From Tigriopus japonicus (taxonomy: Eukaryota > Arthropoda > Copepoda > Harpacticoida > Harpacticidae), in contig CM021323.1 in assembly GCA_010645155.1 (NCBI GenBank), positions 7,318,250-7,382,249 of the forward strand: a stretch of DNA of 64,000 bases, written 5' to 3'. A program made the translations under genes and the position numbers. Positions 36,746 through 46,508 of this stretch are shown in pieces. The notes under the pieces are model-generated. The model made no database searches. It worked only from the letters and a program-made list of their open reading frames with translations, and was not told the origin of the DNA. The stretch's first letter is position 1; each line of letters opens with the position of its first letter.

Positions 36746-37849
36746 ATGTCAGCATCACCTGTAGCCACACAAACTGCCAACAATGGCATTCCCACCAGGT
36801 CAGAAAACTTGTTCATATGTTCTAAACCCAATTTAAACTCAAAATTATGACTGAAAATGGCGACTTGGCCCTTTTTTATGAGCTTCAGGTACGACAAAGT
36901 ACCTCTCAATTCTCCTTAGAGATAAGTTACTTTGAAAACCGGCTTGTGAGACCAAAAAGAGAGAGGTTTAATTTTATTCTCCACTAGAGGGCAGCTCATT
37001 GGGTGCCAAAAGTATATGTGTGCCAATTCCAGCTAAAAATAACCCACATAACCAGTCCTGTTTTTGATTGTGTCATTGACTTGCAAACAATCAGCAAATG
37101 GGTGAATGCACATTTCAATTGCGATGTTTTTGATGAAATCTATTGCGCCGTGAGATAATGTTGTGGCAACAAAGTTTCATCAGACTAAATACAGTCTTAA
37201 CTAACAATGAAACATTCTTACTTATCCCTTTAAAGTCTCGTTATTTTCTTTGTTCTTAGGAGGAAGATCAAGGGGAGGGTGTTGTTTGAAATGAACTATG
37301 AGTCAGTGCGATTAAATTTGTAACAAGTGCTTAAAGGGACTTCATTCTACATTCAACTTTTGGATGTAGTAGTGTTGGAGAACACGCTTTAATATCGACA
37401 TCTGTTGATTTTTCCATTGTGCATAATTTTTTTATACTTGTTCAATTTCGAGTTAGTAAAGGGCTTTTTTGTTACTCAAAATCATTCAAAGGAAACACTT
37501 AGTTATTAACTTAAGTAAAAACTCCACTCATGAAATGAGTTCATTAAAATAATGATGGGACAAAAGATAACTAATTTTAGAAAACTACTATTTTCAAAAG
37601 GGGAAGAGATATTCAACGTCATTCCATTCAAAAGAAACTCAAAGCTTTTACAAATCATGAACTTCTTGAGTTTTCTCTTTTTAGACTTGAAAAGAGTATC
37701 CCGGAAAAAGTATCTAATGTGAACAATTTATTTCAAATTTTGCATGACTTTTTCTGTCTTTAGACGAGTGCGGATAAATTCGGAGAGTGAGATGCCATTG
37801 GAATTTGGAACCACGCCGGGCGGTACCATGTTTGGTACCACACCTGGAG
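36746..37849 (+). CDS. 4E-BP: 4E-BP (eIF4E-binding protein), first two coding exons; 3' part not found
   Basis: 4E-BP binds the cap-binding factor eIF4E and blocks translation until TOR phosphorylates it. Exon 1 (36746-36798) encodes MSASPVATQTANNGIPT and ends in phase 2 before GTCAGA. Exon 2 (37764-37849) follows CTTTAG and continues RRVRINSESEMPLEFGTTPGGTMFGTTPGG. The duplicated TTPGGT-x-F-x-TTPGG block holds the two priming phosphorylation threonines of the family (Thr37/Thr46 in human 4E-BP1). Exon 2 ends in phase 1 at a GTCAGT donor, exactly where the family continues TRIIYDR. The exon with the eIF4E-binding Tyr-x4-Leu motif and the TOS motif was not found on the plus strand up to 64 kb. 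It is therefore either far away (an intron over 26 kb), missed by me, or lost. The CsRn1-type retrotransposon lies downstream in the same orientation. Confidence 0.85.
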
Positions 37850-37913
37850 GTCAGTACACTTTTTCTCTAATAAACTTTCTAGTATGTTTGATAGGGTTGT
37901 TAGTTTACGTCTG

Positions 37914-38159
37914 TAGCTCATTTGTTTTGTCTGCGCCAAGGCAAACTACAAACATACTTCCAGTAATGACCTCAAGCATATTTTCAGCCTCTTGGGGCAC
38001 AATTTAATTTAGTTTTTTACTAATACACATACTACATGAAAGCTAGAATTCACTTGGGGTCGTCTATGAAGCCTGAGAGCCTTAAAAAGACCCAAAAGAG
38101 GAGCATTTAATCGATGAAGTATGCTTGAAGTAGGCATCTCCAAACACAAAATATGTGAC
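37914..38159 (+). repeat. MITE family member B, downstream of 4E-BP exon 2
   Basis: Diverged relative of 32275-32519 in the same orientation. It has weaker inverted ends (CATTTGTTTTG / CAAAATATGTG). Confidence 0.6.
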
Positions 38160-38945
38160 CGAATAAGTCAAATGACAGAAGTACACCGGACTCAAGTCAG
38201 TTTAACGGCTCTGGAGTGTACAGTACTCTGTTTCAACTGCAGGTGATGACGTGAGAGTGTACTTTATCAATCACTTATCATCTCTGTATTCAATGGTTTT
38301 TATCCTGTTAGTAAAGTTAAATACATAATTGCACCCTGTATTTAATGCACAGGCATGACTTAGTCGAAAATAACAAAACAATGGTACATCTTTGACCGTC
38401 AATCTGACTTAATGCGAAGACGCTTGAGCTGCTTTGATAAATGCACATGTGACCTTTGCAAGCCTAACATTCCTTAAGGTTATTTTCATTATATTGAAAG
38501 GTCACATTTAAGGCCGAACGTTAACTGCACACTGATTCAGAGAGCTCAAGTATGGCAAACTTAAGTGAGATAAACAGTCTTTAGAGTAAATTTGAGGAAC
38601 GTTAAAATGACCTGAGTCAGGTATGCTTAAGCTTTTTTTTTTAATTTGAACAGTGAACATTCGGTCTTTTTCAAATCAAAGCATGCTAACATTTATCTTG
38701 TTATTCTCACTACAACAACTAACTTTAAAACAGCTAATGATCTGAGCATGTAATATATGGCCGTTAATTTGACTTGATTTTTTGCTATACTCAAGCTATT
38801 TGAATTAATGCAATTGGCATGTAACCTAATGGCGTTTGAAAACCAAATGCTTTCCTGAGAGTTTACTTGGAAAACATTAAACACAGAGTTGTTGAATCGT
38901 TGTCATTAAAAGTCAAATGTTTGTTGAACTAATTTGATAGCGTAA

Positions 38946-39028
38946 TGTGGCGACCTCTATAGGTAAGACGCCACCTGGTGGATTCCCCTCAGATAGCCAG
39001 TTGACTAGAAACGTTTGTTCGAAGCACA
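38946..39028 (+). repeat. 5' LTR (83 bp) of the CsRn1-type element
   Basis: TGTGGCGACC...GAAGCACA. It contains a near-palindrome CCACCTGGTGG. It differs from the 3' LTR at three positions. It is very short for an LTR that must hold a promoter and polyadenylation signals. Confidence 0.9.
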
Positions 39029-39029
39029 C

Positions 39030-39044
39030 TGGTGACCCCGACGT
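39030..39044 (+). other. Primer binding site, tRNA-Trp type
   Basis: TGGTGACCCCGACG begins two bases after the 5' LTR and matches the complement of the 3' end of tRNA-Trp (starting TGG for CCA). CsRn1-clade elements are known for this primer. Confidence 0.85.
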
Positions 39045-39051
39045 TCCCAAC

Positions 39052-39963
39052 ATGTATTCGATCCCGCGAGCTGACTGCACTGGCTTTTCCAAGAAGAAAT
39101 ACCCGTTTCTTTTCCCGGAGGACAATCCAGATGAACCAATACCTGAAGATTGGACCTGGCCCCTATCCTTGCGGGGGACCGACGTTTTCTTCCACCATAA
39201 CCCAGAATTGCACCCGAAAAACTTTGCACCCCATCCTTCATCATCTGAGGAACATGATCGGCCTTTGCCCCGTTTGACCCCGGTCATCCCGTCGTTCCAA
39301 AGAGACCGACCTCGCCTCTGGTTCCGCCTTGTCCAAGGAGAATTCGAGGCTTGTGGCATTACATCTGATGACCGCCGAACTCACTTTGCGTTGAGGGCCC
39401 TTGATAAGGAGGAAGTAAAAGTTGTTGGAGCCGCTCTTGAGGTCGCCGCCCCTGGCAAGTCCTTCGATGCACTCCAAAAAGCCCTACTCACCCATTTCTA
39501 TCCGTCTGCGGAAAAGCGGCTTGACACTTTCATTCGTCTGGCTTCCACTCCGGCTGCCTCTTCTGAGCAGTTGCCAAGTCTCATGGACGACATTAGACTC
39601 TCTCTTCGTGGTATGTCTGTCAACCTCTTGGCTATTCTGGCTTTCAGGCGCGCTATTCCAGCCGAGGTAGCGAGAGCCCTTCCGCCTCCTTCAGATGATC
39701 TCAACCTCAGTGAGTATGCTCTCGAGGCCGAAAGGATCATGGCCTTGCCGTCGGCTTCATCGTCTTGCTACTCCTTAGTGGCAGCCGCATTGCCAAGGCA
39801 ACCTCAAAAATCATTGAAGAAGGAGAACTCTGCACGGATAGATCTCAACAAAGAATACGATGCTGATGGGTTGAACGCAAAAGGTATTTGCTGGTATCAC
39901 GCCACTCATGATTCTAAAGCCACAAAATGCCGACCCAAATGCCAATTTTCAACAAAAAACTAA
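39052..39963 (+). CDS. gag: Gag of the CsRn1-type element (303 aa)
   Basis: Structural protein of the retrotransposon particle. I chose the ATG at 39052, just after the primer site; the open frame runs back into the LTR without another ATG. The central part ([13 protein letters not shown] ... [13 protein letters not shown]) is the capsid-like retrotransposon Gag region. The C-terminal knuckle [18 protein letters not shown] has the C-H-C-C pattern of the CsRn1 clade instead of the CCHC of most gypsy elements. The frame ends at TAA 39961-39963, directly after a slippery heptamer. Confidence 0.9.
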   Translation: MYSIPRADCTGFSKKKYPFLFPEDNPDEPIPEDWTWPLSLRGTDVFFHHNPELHPKNFAPHPSSSEEHDRPLPRLTPVIPSFQRDRPRLWFRLVQGEFEACGITSDDRRTHFALRALDKEEVKVVGAALEVAAPGKSFDALQKALLTHFYPSAEKRLDTFIRLASTPAASSEQLPSLMDDIRLSLRGMSVNLLAILAFRRAIPAEVARALPPPSDDLNLSEYALEAERIMALPSASSSCYSLVAAALPRQPQKSLKKENSARIDLNKEYDADGLNAKGICWYHATHDSKATKCRPKCQFSTKN

Positions 39964-39997
39964 CATCGCAGCTGCCTTTTGATCTAACGGCAGCTGC
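39954..39997 (+). promoter_or_regulatory. Programmed -1 ribosomal frameshift signal between gag and pol
   Basis: The slippery heptamer A AAA AAC occupies 39954-39960 in the correct phase of the gag frame, with the gag stop TAA at 39961-39963. After a 7-nt spacer, GCAGCTGCC (39968-39976) pairs perfectly with GGCAGCTGC (39989-39997) around a 12-nt loop. A -1 slip leads straight into the pol frame. Confidence 0.85.
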
Positions 39998-42824
39998 TTC
40001 TATATCCTCATCCAGGCCTCAACATGCTCCACTACTTTACCTTTCTTCTGATGGAGTTTCGTGGCTTATCGACTCTGGTTCTACTTGTTCTCTACTACCT
40101 TCTGCTTCCGCTCAAGATCGCATTCCAACAACAACGCTCCGGGCCGCAAATGACTCCGTAATCCCGGTTTTTGGATCCACTACAGTTGGCATAACGCTTT
40201 CCAACGTTTCTTTTGACGCCCATGTTCTCCTCGCTGACGTCTCAACTCCGATCCTAGGTGCTGACTTTCTTCGCAATCATTCTCTTTTACTCGATGTTGG
40301 AAATGGTTGCCTTCGCTTTTCGGATTTTTCTGTGGCTGAAAATTTGCGAGAAGGCCCTCCAGCTTTGATTTACCATCTTCGCGAAGATTCTCCTAGTACC
40401 CATTCTCACTCGTTTTCCGATTTACTTGCATCATTCAAATCCCTCGCCGTCCCTGACTTCATGTCTCTATCACGACCCCATGGAGTCAAGCACCATATCA
40501 CCACCACCGGTCCACCCGTTGCATCCCGAGCTCGACCACTCTCCACTTCCAAATTAGTGGCGGCTGAAAACCACTTTCATGACTTGGAACGACTTGGCGT
40601 CGCTCGTCGTTCTAACAGCCCATGGGCGAGTCCCCTCCATATGGTCCCCAAAGCTGATGGCTCTTGGCGGCCTTGCGGTGATTATCGTCGTCTCAACAAC
40701 ATTACCATACACGATTCTTACCCCCTCCCTCGCATTCAAGATGTCTTATCTCGTTTGCACGGTGCTACCATCTTCTCGAAACTTGACTTGGTGAAGGGAT
40801 ATTACCAGATACCAGTTCACCCGGATGACATCCCAAAAACGGCAATCACGACTCCATTTGGTTTGTGGGAATTCCTTCGAACTCCTTTCGGGCTCAGAAA
40901 CGCAGGTCAAACCTTCCAGCGCCTCATGGATGTATTAATGGAAGGCCTCCCGTTTGCTTTTGTCTATGTGGACGACATTCTTGTCTGGAGCTCTTCCTCA
41001 GATGAACACCACGACCACCTTCGTCAAGTTTTTACTCGCTTGTCAGATGCTGGTATGGCCCTTAATACCACCAAATGTCACCTTGGGGTTTCCTCTTTGA
41101 ACTTCTTGGGTCATCTTCTTGACGCCCAAGGTATTCGTCCAGATCCGACCAAGGTCTCTGCCTTCGTAGACTTTCCGGACCCATCTTCAGTTGAGGAATT
41201 ACAGCGCTTTATTGGCATGGTCAATTATTACCGGCATTTCCTTCGCATGGCGTCACATCATACAGCTCCGCTTACTAATCATGTTAATGCCTGTTTACTT
41301 ACCAGATCGTGGTCTTGGCCCTCCGATATTGCTTCCTGTTTCTCCAGTATCAAGATGGCTTTGGCAAATATTGCCCTGACAACACATCTCTCACCGACAG
41401 CTCCCCTTTCCATCACAACCGATGCATCCAATTTGGCTGTAGGAGGTGTTTTGGAGCAACTCCAACTTGGCCATTGGCGACCGGTTGCCTTTTTCAGTAA
41501 AAAGCTGAAAAAACCCGAGTTAAATTATTCGGCTTTTGATCGTGAGTTATTGGCTGCTTTTTCTGCCGTTCATCATTTTCGACACTTACTGGAGGAAAGG
41601 TCCTTTACTCTCTATACTGATCATAAACCCCTGATTTCGGCTTCAGAAAAGAAGGGCGACGCTGTCTCGCCTCGACAGCAACGTCAGTTAAGTTTTCTCT
41701 CCGAATTTCCGATCACCTGGGTACATATCCGTGGTCCTTCTAACACCGTGGCTGATGCTCTCTCTCGTGTGGCCTCTGTCACGCCCTCCCTATCTGGATC
41801 TGCGATTTCCGTTGCACAGGCCGTTGATCCTCCGTCCCTTCCAGACAACTCCTCCTTGGACCTGAAACTTATTCCATTTGATGGCGCCAATGTCTGGTGC
41901 GATGTTAGTCAAGGTCACCCTCGGCCTTGGCTTCCTTGTACACTGCGGAAAGTAGCATTCGACACTTTCCATAATCCTGCTCACTGCTCTGGCCGTTCTT
42001 GTCAAAAACTTGTTGGAGATTCTTTTGTTTGGCCCTCGATGAGGTCTGATGTAAGCCGTTTTGCCCGAGAGTGTCTCCCATGTCAACGAGCCAAAATTTT
42101 TCGTCACGTCCGCACTCCATTGGCCGATTTTCCACCTGCCCCTCGACCTTTCGCACATATTCACATCGACCTTGTGGGTCCTTTACCAATATCGGATGGC
42201 AAACGCTACCTACTCACTATCATAGATCGTTGCACTCGTTGGTTTGAAGCTTTCCCTCTTTCTGATTCCACCGCTAACACATGTGTCGCCGCCTTCCGTG
42301 AATGTTGGCTCTCTCGCTTTGGAGCCCCCGACCATATAACATCAGACCGAGGTGTGCAATTCCTTTCTCATTCGTGGACCTCTTTTTTATCATCTATCGG
42401 CTCCCATCCAATATACACCACTGCCTATCACCCTCAAGCAAATGGGCTCGTGGAACGTGCCCACCGCACCATGAAAGCGGCTCTTTGTGCCCGCCTTACA
42501 GACTCCCGTTGGACATCTGTCCTCCCCGAAGTTCTCCTAGGCATGCGCACTTACCCTCATTCGGATTTGGCTAACCTTTCATGTGCCGAGCTCCTATTTG
42601 GAGCCCGGCTTCGCCTACCTGGTGCACCTTCTCCAAATCCATCTCCACCATCTGCTCTTGCTTTGGCTTCTGCTGGTTCCACTTCCCGACATGGTTCAAC
42701 CCCTTCTTGGTTTCCAGAAGCCCTAGCTTCTTGCACTCATGTTTGGATCAGAGCTCCACCTGTCCGAAGCAGCCTGTCATCCCCTTACCTGGGTCCATTC
42801 AAAATTATCTCCCGCTCCTCCTAA
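39954..42824 (+). CDS. pol: Pol of the CsRn1-type element (PR-RT-RH-IN), ended early by an in-frame stop
   Basis: Read in the -1 frame from the frameshift site. Visible in order: aspartic protease DSGST (Asp at 40071); reverse transcriptase with [15 protein letters not shown] and catalytic YVDD (40965-40976); RNase H with TTDAS (Asp 41421) and YTDHKPL; integrase zinc domain with His at 41970 and 41982 and a CLPC pair near 42072; then the catalytic triad Asp 42168, Asp 42345, Glu 42453, with D-to-E spacing typical of D,D-35-E enzymes. The GPY/F-like module (SPYLGPFKI) is cut by TAA at 42822-42824. The same frame continues for 60 more codons to TAA 43005-43007, with integrase-tail features such as SIDRLKPAF, so the stop is a single late lesion. 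All catalytic residues are intact. Confidence 0.93.
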   Translation, partial: KKLTSQLPFDLTAAASISSSRPQHAPLLYLSSDGVSWLIDSGSTCSLLPSASAQDRIPTTTLRAANDSVIPVFGSTTVGITLSNVSFDAHVLLADVSTPILGADFLRNHSLLLDVGNGCLRFSDFSVAENLREGPPALIYHLREDSPSTHSHSFSDLLASFKSLAVPDFMSLSRPHGVKHHITTTGPPVASRARPLSTSKLVAAENHFHDLERLGVARRSNSPWASPLHMVPKADGSWRPCGDYRRLNNITIHDSYPLPRIQDVLSRLHGATIFSKLDLVKGYYQIPVHPDDIPKTAITTPFGLWEFLRTPFGLRNAGQTFQRLMDVLMEGLPFAFVYVDDILVWSSSSDEHHDHLRQVFTRLSDAGMALNTTKCHLGVSSLNFLGHLLDAQGIRPDPTKVSAFVDFPDPSSVEELQRFIGMVNYYRHFLRMASHHTAPLTNHVNACLLTRSWSWPSDIASCFSSIKMALANIALTTHLSPTAPLSITTDASNLAVGGVLEQLQLGHWRPVAFFSKKLKKPELNYSAFDRELLAAFSAVHHFRHLLEERSFTLYTDHKPLISASEKKGDAVSPRQQRQLSFLSEFPITWVHIRGPSNTVADALSRVASVTPSLSGSAISVAQAVDPPSLPDNSSLDLKLIPFDGANVWCDVSQGHPRPWLPCTLRKVAFDTFHNPAHCSGRSCQKLVGDSFVWPSMRSDVSRFARECLPCQRAKIFRHVRTPLADFPPAPRPFAHIHIDLVGPLPISDGKRYLLTIIDRCTRWFEAFPLSDSTANTCVAAFRECWLSRFGAPDHITSDRGVQFLSHSWTSFLSSIGSHPIYTTAYHPQANGLVERAHRTMKAALCARLTDSRWTSVLPEVLLGMRTYPHSDLANLSCAELLFGARLRLPGAPSPNPSPPSALALASAGSTSRHGSTPSWFPEALASCTHVWIRAPPVRSSLSSPYLGPFKIISRSS

Positions 42825-43007
42825 TATTTTAAAATTCAGCGAGATGGCAAGGTTGAAAATGTATCAATCGACAGACTTAAGCCCGCATTCCTTCCGATGT
42901 CTATGTTGGACAATGAACCACCGTTTCCGGATAGTCCTTCAAACACGATCCTTTTTACAACGTCAAAAGGCCGCACAACTCTCAAACCCGTCTCATATCA
43001 AGAATAA
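42825..43007 (+). pseudogene. Distal pol (integrase C-terminus) beyond the in-frame stop
   Basis: In phase with pol after the TAA at 42822. It encodes 60 residues with the usual integrase-tail pattern (QRDGKVENVSIDRLKPAFLP). It is no longer translated unless the stop is read through. Confidence 0.75.
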
Positions 43008-43109
43008 CGTTTGTGCAAAATGCTGAACTTATTTAACCTTTGTTCCGTGTTGATGCGTGTTATTGTTACTCGTTTCTTTAATTTATTTTGTGAATAAATG
43101 AGCAGCACT

Positions 43110-43117
43110 AGGGGGAG
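43110..43117 (+). other. Polypurine tract of the CsRn1-type element
   Basis: AGGGGGAG lies three bases before the 3' LTR, the expected site for plus-strand priming in reverse transcription. An AATAAA lies just upstream at 43093-43098. Confidence 0.75.
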
Positions 43118-43120
43118 TAT

Positions 43121-43203
43121 TGTGGCGACCTCTATAGGTAAGACGCCACCTGGTGGATTCCCCTCAGATAGCCAGTTGACTGAAAACGTTTGTTCGAACC
43201 ACA
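43121..43203 (+). repeat. 3' LTR (83 bp) of the CsRn1-type element
   Basis: TGTGGCGACC...GAACCACA, matching the 5' LTR at 80 of 83 positions. Confidence 0.9.
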
Positions 43204-43493
43204 TACATTTTCACGTGCATAGGAAGTTCTGGGATTAACACTTTTACAGATGATCCCCCACCTTTCCAATACTTTTCAGCATGTAAATCAAATCACCCAC
43301 AATTCAAAAGGTTTGGATGCTTTTTGCATATTTTGCATTGAAAAAGAAAGTTTTGAAAACTAATGTAATTCAAAGTAATAATTATTTACTTTTTGAAGGA
43401 AATTGTAATTGTAATTTTTGACATTTGAAAATAAAGTGCTTGTAATTGTATTTAATTACTTTTGAGACCAAAATGATTAAATTGGGCAATTAG

Positions 43494-43806
43494 AGTGTGG
43501 CTTTGTTGTGTCTTTTCTTGGAGCGAGAGCATGGACATCTGCCACGGCTAGCTCGCACTGTGCATGCACTTAAAAAGAGACAAAATTCAGCATTTCTCAA
43601 GCACATGTGCCAAACTTGTAACAAAATTTCCTATTTGATGTAGCTAAACTATCATTACATTGCTAGAACAAGTCAATGCAACATATTTTGCACAATTTCT
43701 TCAATTATGCCAAGTTTTATCTCTTTTCAAGCGCATGCACAGTTCGAGCCAGCCGTGGCTGATGTCGACGCTCTCGCTCCATGAAAAGGCACAACAAAGC
43801 CGCACT
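43494..43806. mobile_element. Foldback element with arms of about 100 bp
   Basis: AGTGTGGCTTTGTTGTG at the left pairs with CACAACAAAGCCGCACT at the right. Pairing continues inward through GAGCGAGAGC / GCTCTCGCTC and GTGCATGC / GCATGCAC. The interior is AT-rich and non-coding. Confidence 0.8.
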
Positions 43807-43807
43807 T

Positions 43808-45029
43808 CAATGGGGAAAAAATCTGAGAGTGCGGGACCGCTTTTTTTTCAAGTAGCGAAGGGCCTACTTTACCGTTTTCAGAGACTTCTATTGTAGTAAT
43901 GCTTCAGTAGATATGCAATTACATGATGTTTTCGACAGTCTATTCCCAAAGTTAGGCGGAGTTCTCTAAGGGGAGATAATTATCTAAGTGTTGAAAGAGT
44001 CTTTGTACAGATTGGTTGACATATGGTTGAGGATGAGGCATATAAAAAATGATTGCCCTTATATTTAGGGTGTCTTGGTGCATTCTGGCTGGATTACTGA
44101 ACAGAAACAGAAGGCAGCAGACAAGTCATCTTTCTGATGGAAGCACTTCATCTTTTCCCGCCTGTTGCTTTTGCCCCTGTTTGCCAGAGAGTTATCTAAC
44201 AAGGCTGAGTACAGAAAGATGTATTACCATAAATCAAGAGTAGTGATGGACCAAAAGGTCTCATAACCGAAACCAAAAGTTTCGGCCAAAAGAGGGCTTG
44301 ACCGAAACTGAAAGGAGCTAATTACAAAATTGTTCAAATAAAAATCCGCCTTAAAAAATAATGCTCATGTGTTCGATGTTTGGTAGTTGCAAATTTTGAA
44401 AAATCGGAAAACTTAAATTTCAGAGGTTTTTGGACCAATTTTTTTCGATTTTTTTGTCAAACTCCATTTTATATAGTATTTGTCTGCTTTCGGTTTTGGT
44501 AGGCATAACCGAAACCAAACCCAAATTTCGGCCGTAATTTCGGCTGAAAGCGCTTTCGGTCCATCACTAATCAAGAGTCGAGATCAGTGAGAAGTCTTGG
44601 TTGAGGCAAGCCCTCTTTGTGAGGGGATCAAGGAACTGGCAACTTCAAAATCAAAGAGCAAGCAAGAGCGGCCAGGGTCAAACACAGTCAAAGGGCTTGC
44701 TGATCTTTGATAACTTCTACCTAATCTGCCCTCAACACCTAACTTGTAATAGCAGCAGGAAATTTTGTCCCACCTCAAATCAGGATCATTTTTAATATGC
44801 CTCATCCTCAACAATATGTCAACCAATCTGTTCAAAGACTCTTTCATCACGTAGATAAATATCTCCCCTAAAAGAACTCCACCTAACTTTGGGAATAGAC
44901 CGTCGAAAACATCATGTAATTGCATTTCTACTGAAGCATTACTACAATAGAAGTCTCCTAAAACGGTAAAGTAGGCCCTTCGCTACTTGAAAAAAAGCGG
45001 TCACGCACTCTCGGATTTTTGTCCCATTG
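43808..45029. mobile_element. Large inverted repeat (arms about 245 bp) around a hAT MITE
   Basis: Left arm 43808-44056 and right arm 44783-45029 are inverted copies: CAATGGGG ... GGATGAGGCATAT with ATATGCCTCATCC ... CCCATTG. The arm sequence is protein-like in one frame (MQLHDVFD-LFPKLGGVLL). It is open on the minus strand in the right arm (ORF 44584-44925) but stopped early in the left arm. The loop of about 730 bp contains the hAT MITE at 44241-44569. The parent element is not identified. Confidence 0.75.
44241..44569. mobile_element. hAT MITE with perfect 8-bp target duplication (329 bp)
   Basis: Ends TAGTGATGGACC and GGTCCATCACTA are perfect 12-bp inverted repeats, followed inward by CCGAAA-rich sequence on both sides. 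ATCAAGAG flanks the element at 44233-44240 and 44570-44577. An 8-bp duplication of this kind is the hAT signature. It has no ORF and inserted into the older inverted-repeat element around it. Confidence 0.92.
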
Positions 45030-46256
45030 CCCTATTGCTACTAATTACATTTAAAAAGCAATTGACACAGGTCTGGGAATGCATAGTATTAATAGAAATT
45101 TCCTTGAAAGGTTCGTTGTATTTATCTTCTGTGCCCTTGGATTCGTTTCTGTCAACTGCGTCAAAATTAACATTAGTACAATGTACGAGCCCCTCCAAAG
45201 TTTTATCGGGAGCAGCTCATAAATTTGGGGTTTGAGGTTGCGCTGATCGATGCTGTATCGTTGCGTGTTATTCTAGATGTATTAGTTCAAGAACGTCTCC
45301 AGAGGGAAATTCTAGATGTCCGTGATTAGTTGCATATCCACTTCGACAAGATCATTTAAAAAATGAAATTTTAGAATTATTTGTGCACAGTACACTTGTA
45401 TTCTTAAGGATGCCGAAGGGTGATGAAAAGGCAGACTTAATATTACAAACTTTTGCCCGACATTAAAACATAAATTTGGCCAAATTTGACGTTTTTGTAT
45501 CAAAAAGTGACATATTTAGGCCAGGAAATAGCAACTTTTGAGCAACTTTGGTCTATATGAGTTCAACTTTTAACAAAGAATGTTTCAGCTTTTGGCCAAA
45601 AAACAGCAACCTTATCCGAGCCTTAGTTATTAACTGTGTTTAGTTTGGTTAAAAAGGGCTGCACAAATAATGCAAAAAACGCCCAAAAAGGCATCAAAAG
45701 GCAACAAAAATTCCAAGAAACGCAACAAGGCAATTCAAAAAAGAGTACACAGTTAAGGAACATTCGGACTGAATTAAATTTGCATCGTGCACAGATCACT
45801 TTGTAAAAATGCCCCGTTGTGAAAGGAAAGAATTAGCAAAACTTTTCAAACGTCATACTTTGATCATTAGTTAAATAAATCAAAAGTTACGGTCATAAAG
45901 ACCATAAACACATTCATAGCTTGTGTTTTTTCATTAAAAAGTTAGCAAATAAAAATTTTTGTAGGTCAAATTTTTGTTGGTATAGTAAAACTTTGCGTTT
46001 TGGGTCTGAAATGCACTTGAAACAGGTTTATTCTTTGATTGTAAAACGATCTGCAATACTTAAAATACCATTGTCATAAATAAACTTTAAACCTTTAAAG
46101 CAAGCAGTTCACTAATATGGTGCTCTAAAAATCCTTCTTTTGTTTACTTGAATCTTATAAAATATAATTCATTCAATCAATAACTTGCTCCTGGGGAGTG
46201 AATAGAAGCGATTTATCATGAAAACCTCAACTTAAAAACGATGTCAGCTTAGAGCT
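45030..46256. other. No supported gene
   Basis: AT-rich sequence with ORFs of 60-80 codons and no recognisable motif. I see no well-formed repeat. Confidence 0.45.
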
Positions 46257-46508
46257 GAAATACACTCTAATCGTTAATCACCGATGTCAAAGATGAGTGA
46301 CGTCACACCTCTCAGGTTAAATTTAGGTTAAGTTAGGTTTGAATGAAGTTAAAGTAGGTTTAAATTAGGTTAGGTTAGGTTTAAGTTAGGTTAGGTTAGG
46401 TTTAGTTAGGTTAGGTTAGGTTTAAGTATGGTTAGGTTAGGTTTAAATTTGGTCAAATGTGACGTCACTTATCTTTGACATCGGTGATTACCGGTTACAG
46501 AAATACAC
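46257..46508. mobile_element. Mutator-like MITE containing TTAGG-type repeats, with 9-bp target duplication
   Basis: GAAATACAC is duplicated at 46257-46265 and 46500-46508. The 234-bp element between them (46266-46499) has 42-bp inverted ends that agree at nearly all positions. They include TAATCACCGATGTCAAAGAT and the CRE-like palindrome TGACGTCA. The interior (about 46315-46450) is almost entirely TTAGGTTAGGTTAGGTTT-like repeat. A 9-bp duplication with long inverted ends fits the Mutator (MULE) superfamily. Confidence 0.85.

Larger units (their letters stand above)
38946..43203 (+). mobile_element. CsRn1-type Ty3/gypsy LTR retrotransposon (4258 bp)
   Basis: Two 83-bp direct repeats (38946-39028 and 43121-43203; three mismatches) start TGTGG and end CACA. 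They enclose a tRNA-Trp primer site, gag, pol in the -1 frame and a purine tract. The domain order is Gag, protease, reverse transcriptase, RNase H, integrase, as in Ty3/gypsy. A CHCC zinc knuckle in Gag and a tRNA-Trp primer are known hallmarks of the CsRn1 clade (first described in Clonorchis; also found in arthropods). The 5-bp flanks (cgtaa and tacat) do not match, so no target duplication is visible. LTR divergence of 3 in 83 and one stop in pol indicate an old, probably inactive copy. Gene details are given in separate entries. Confidence 0.95.

Noticed and set aside
36267..36764. Overlapping ORFs on both strands just before 4E-BP exon 1
   Set aside because: They cross the 4E-BP leader and start codon in other frames and have no recognisable motif.
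38947..39051. Gag extended upstream into the 5' LTR
   Set aside because: The frame is open but has no ATG there and crosses the primer binding site; the ATG at 39052 is the first usable start.
46315..46450. TTAGG repeats as a true telomere
   Set aside because: The array is short and degenerate, lies inside a TIR element with a 9-bp target duplication, and is flanked by ordinary sequence on both sides.
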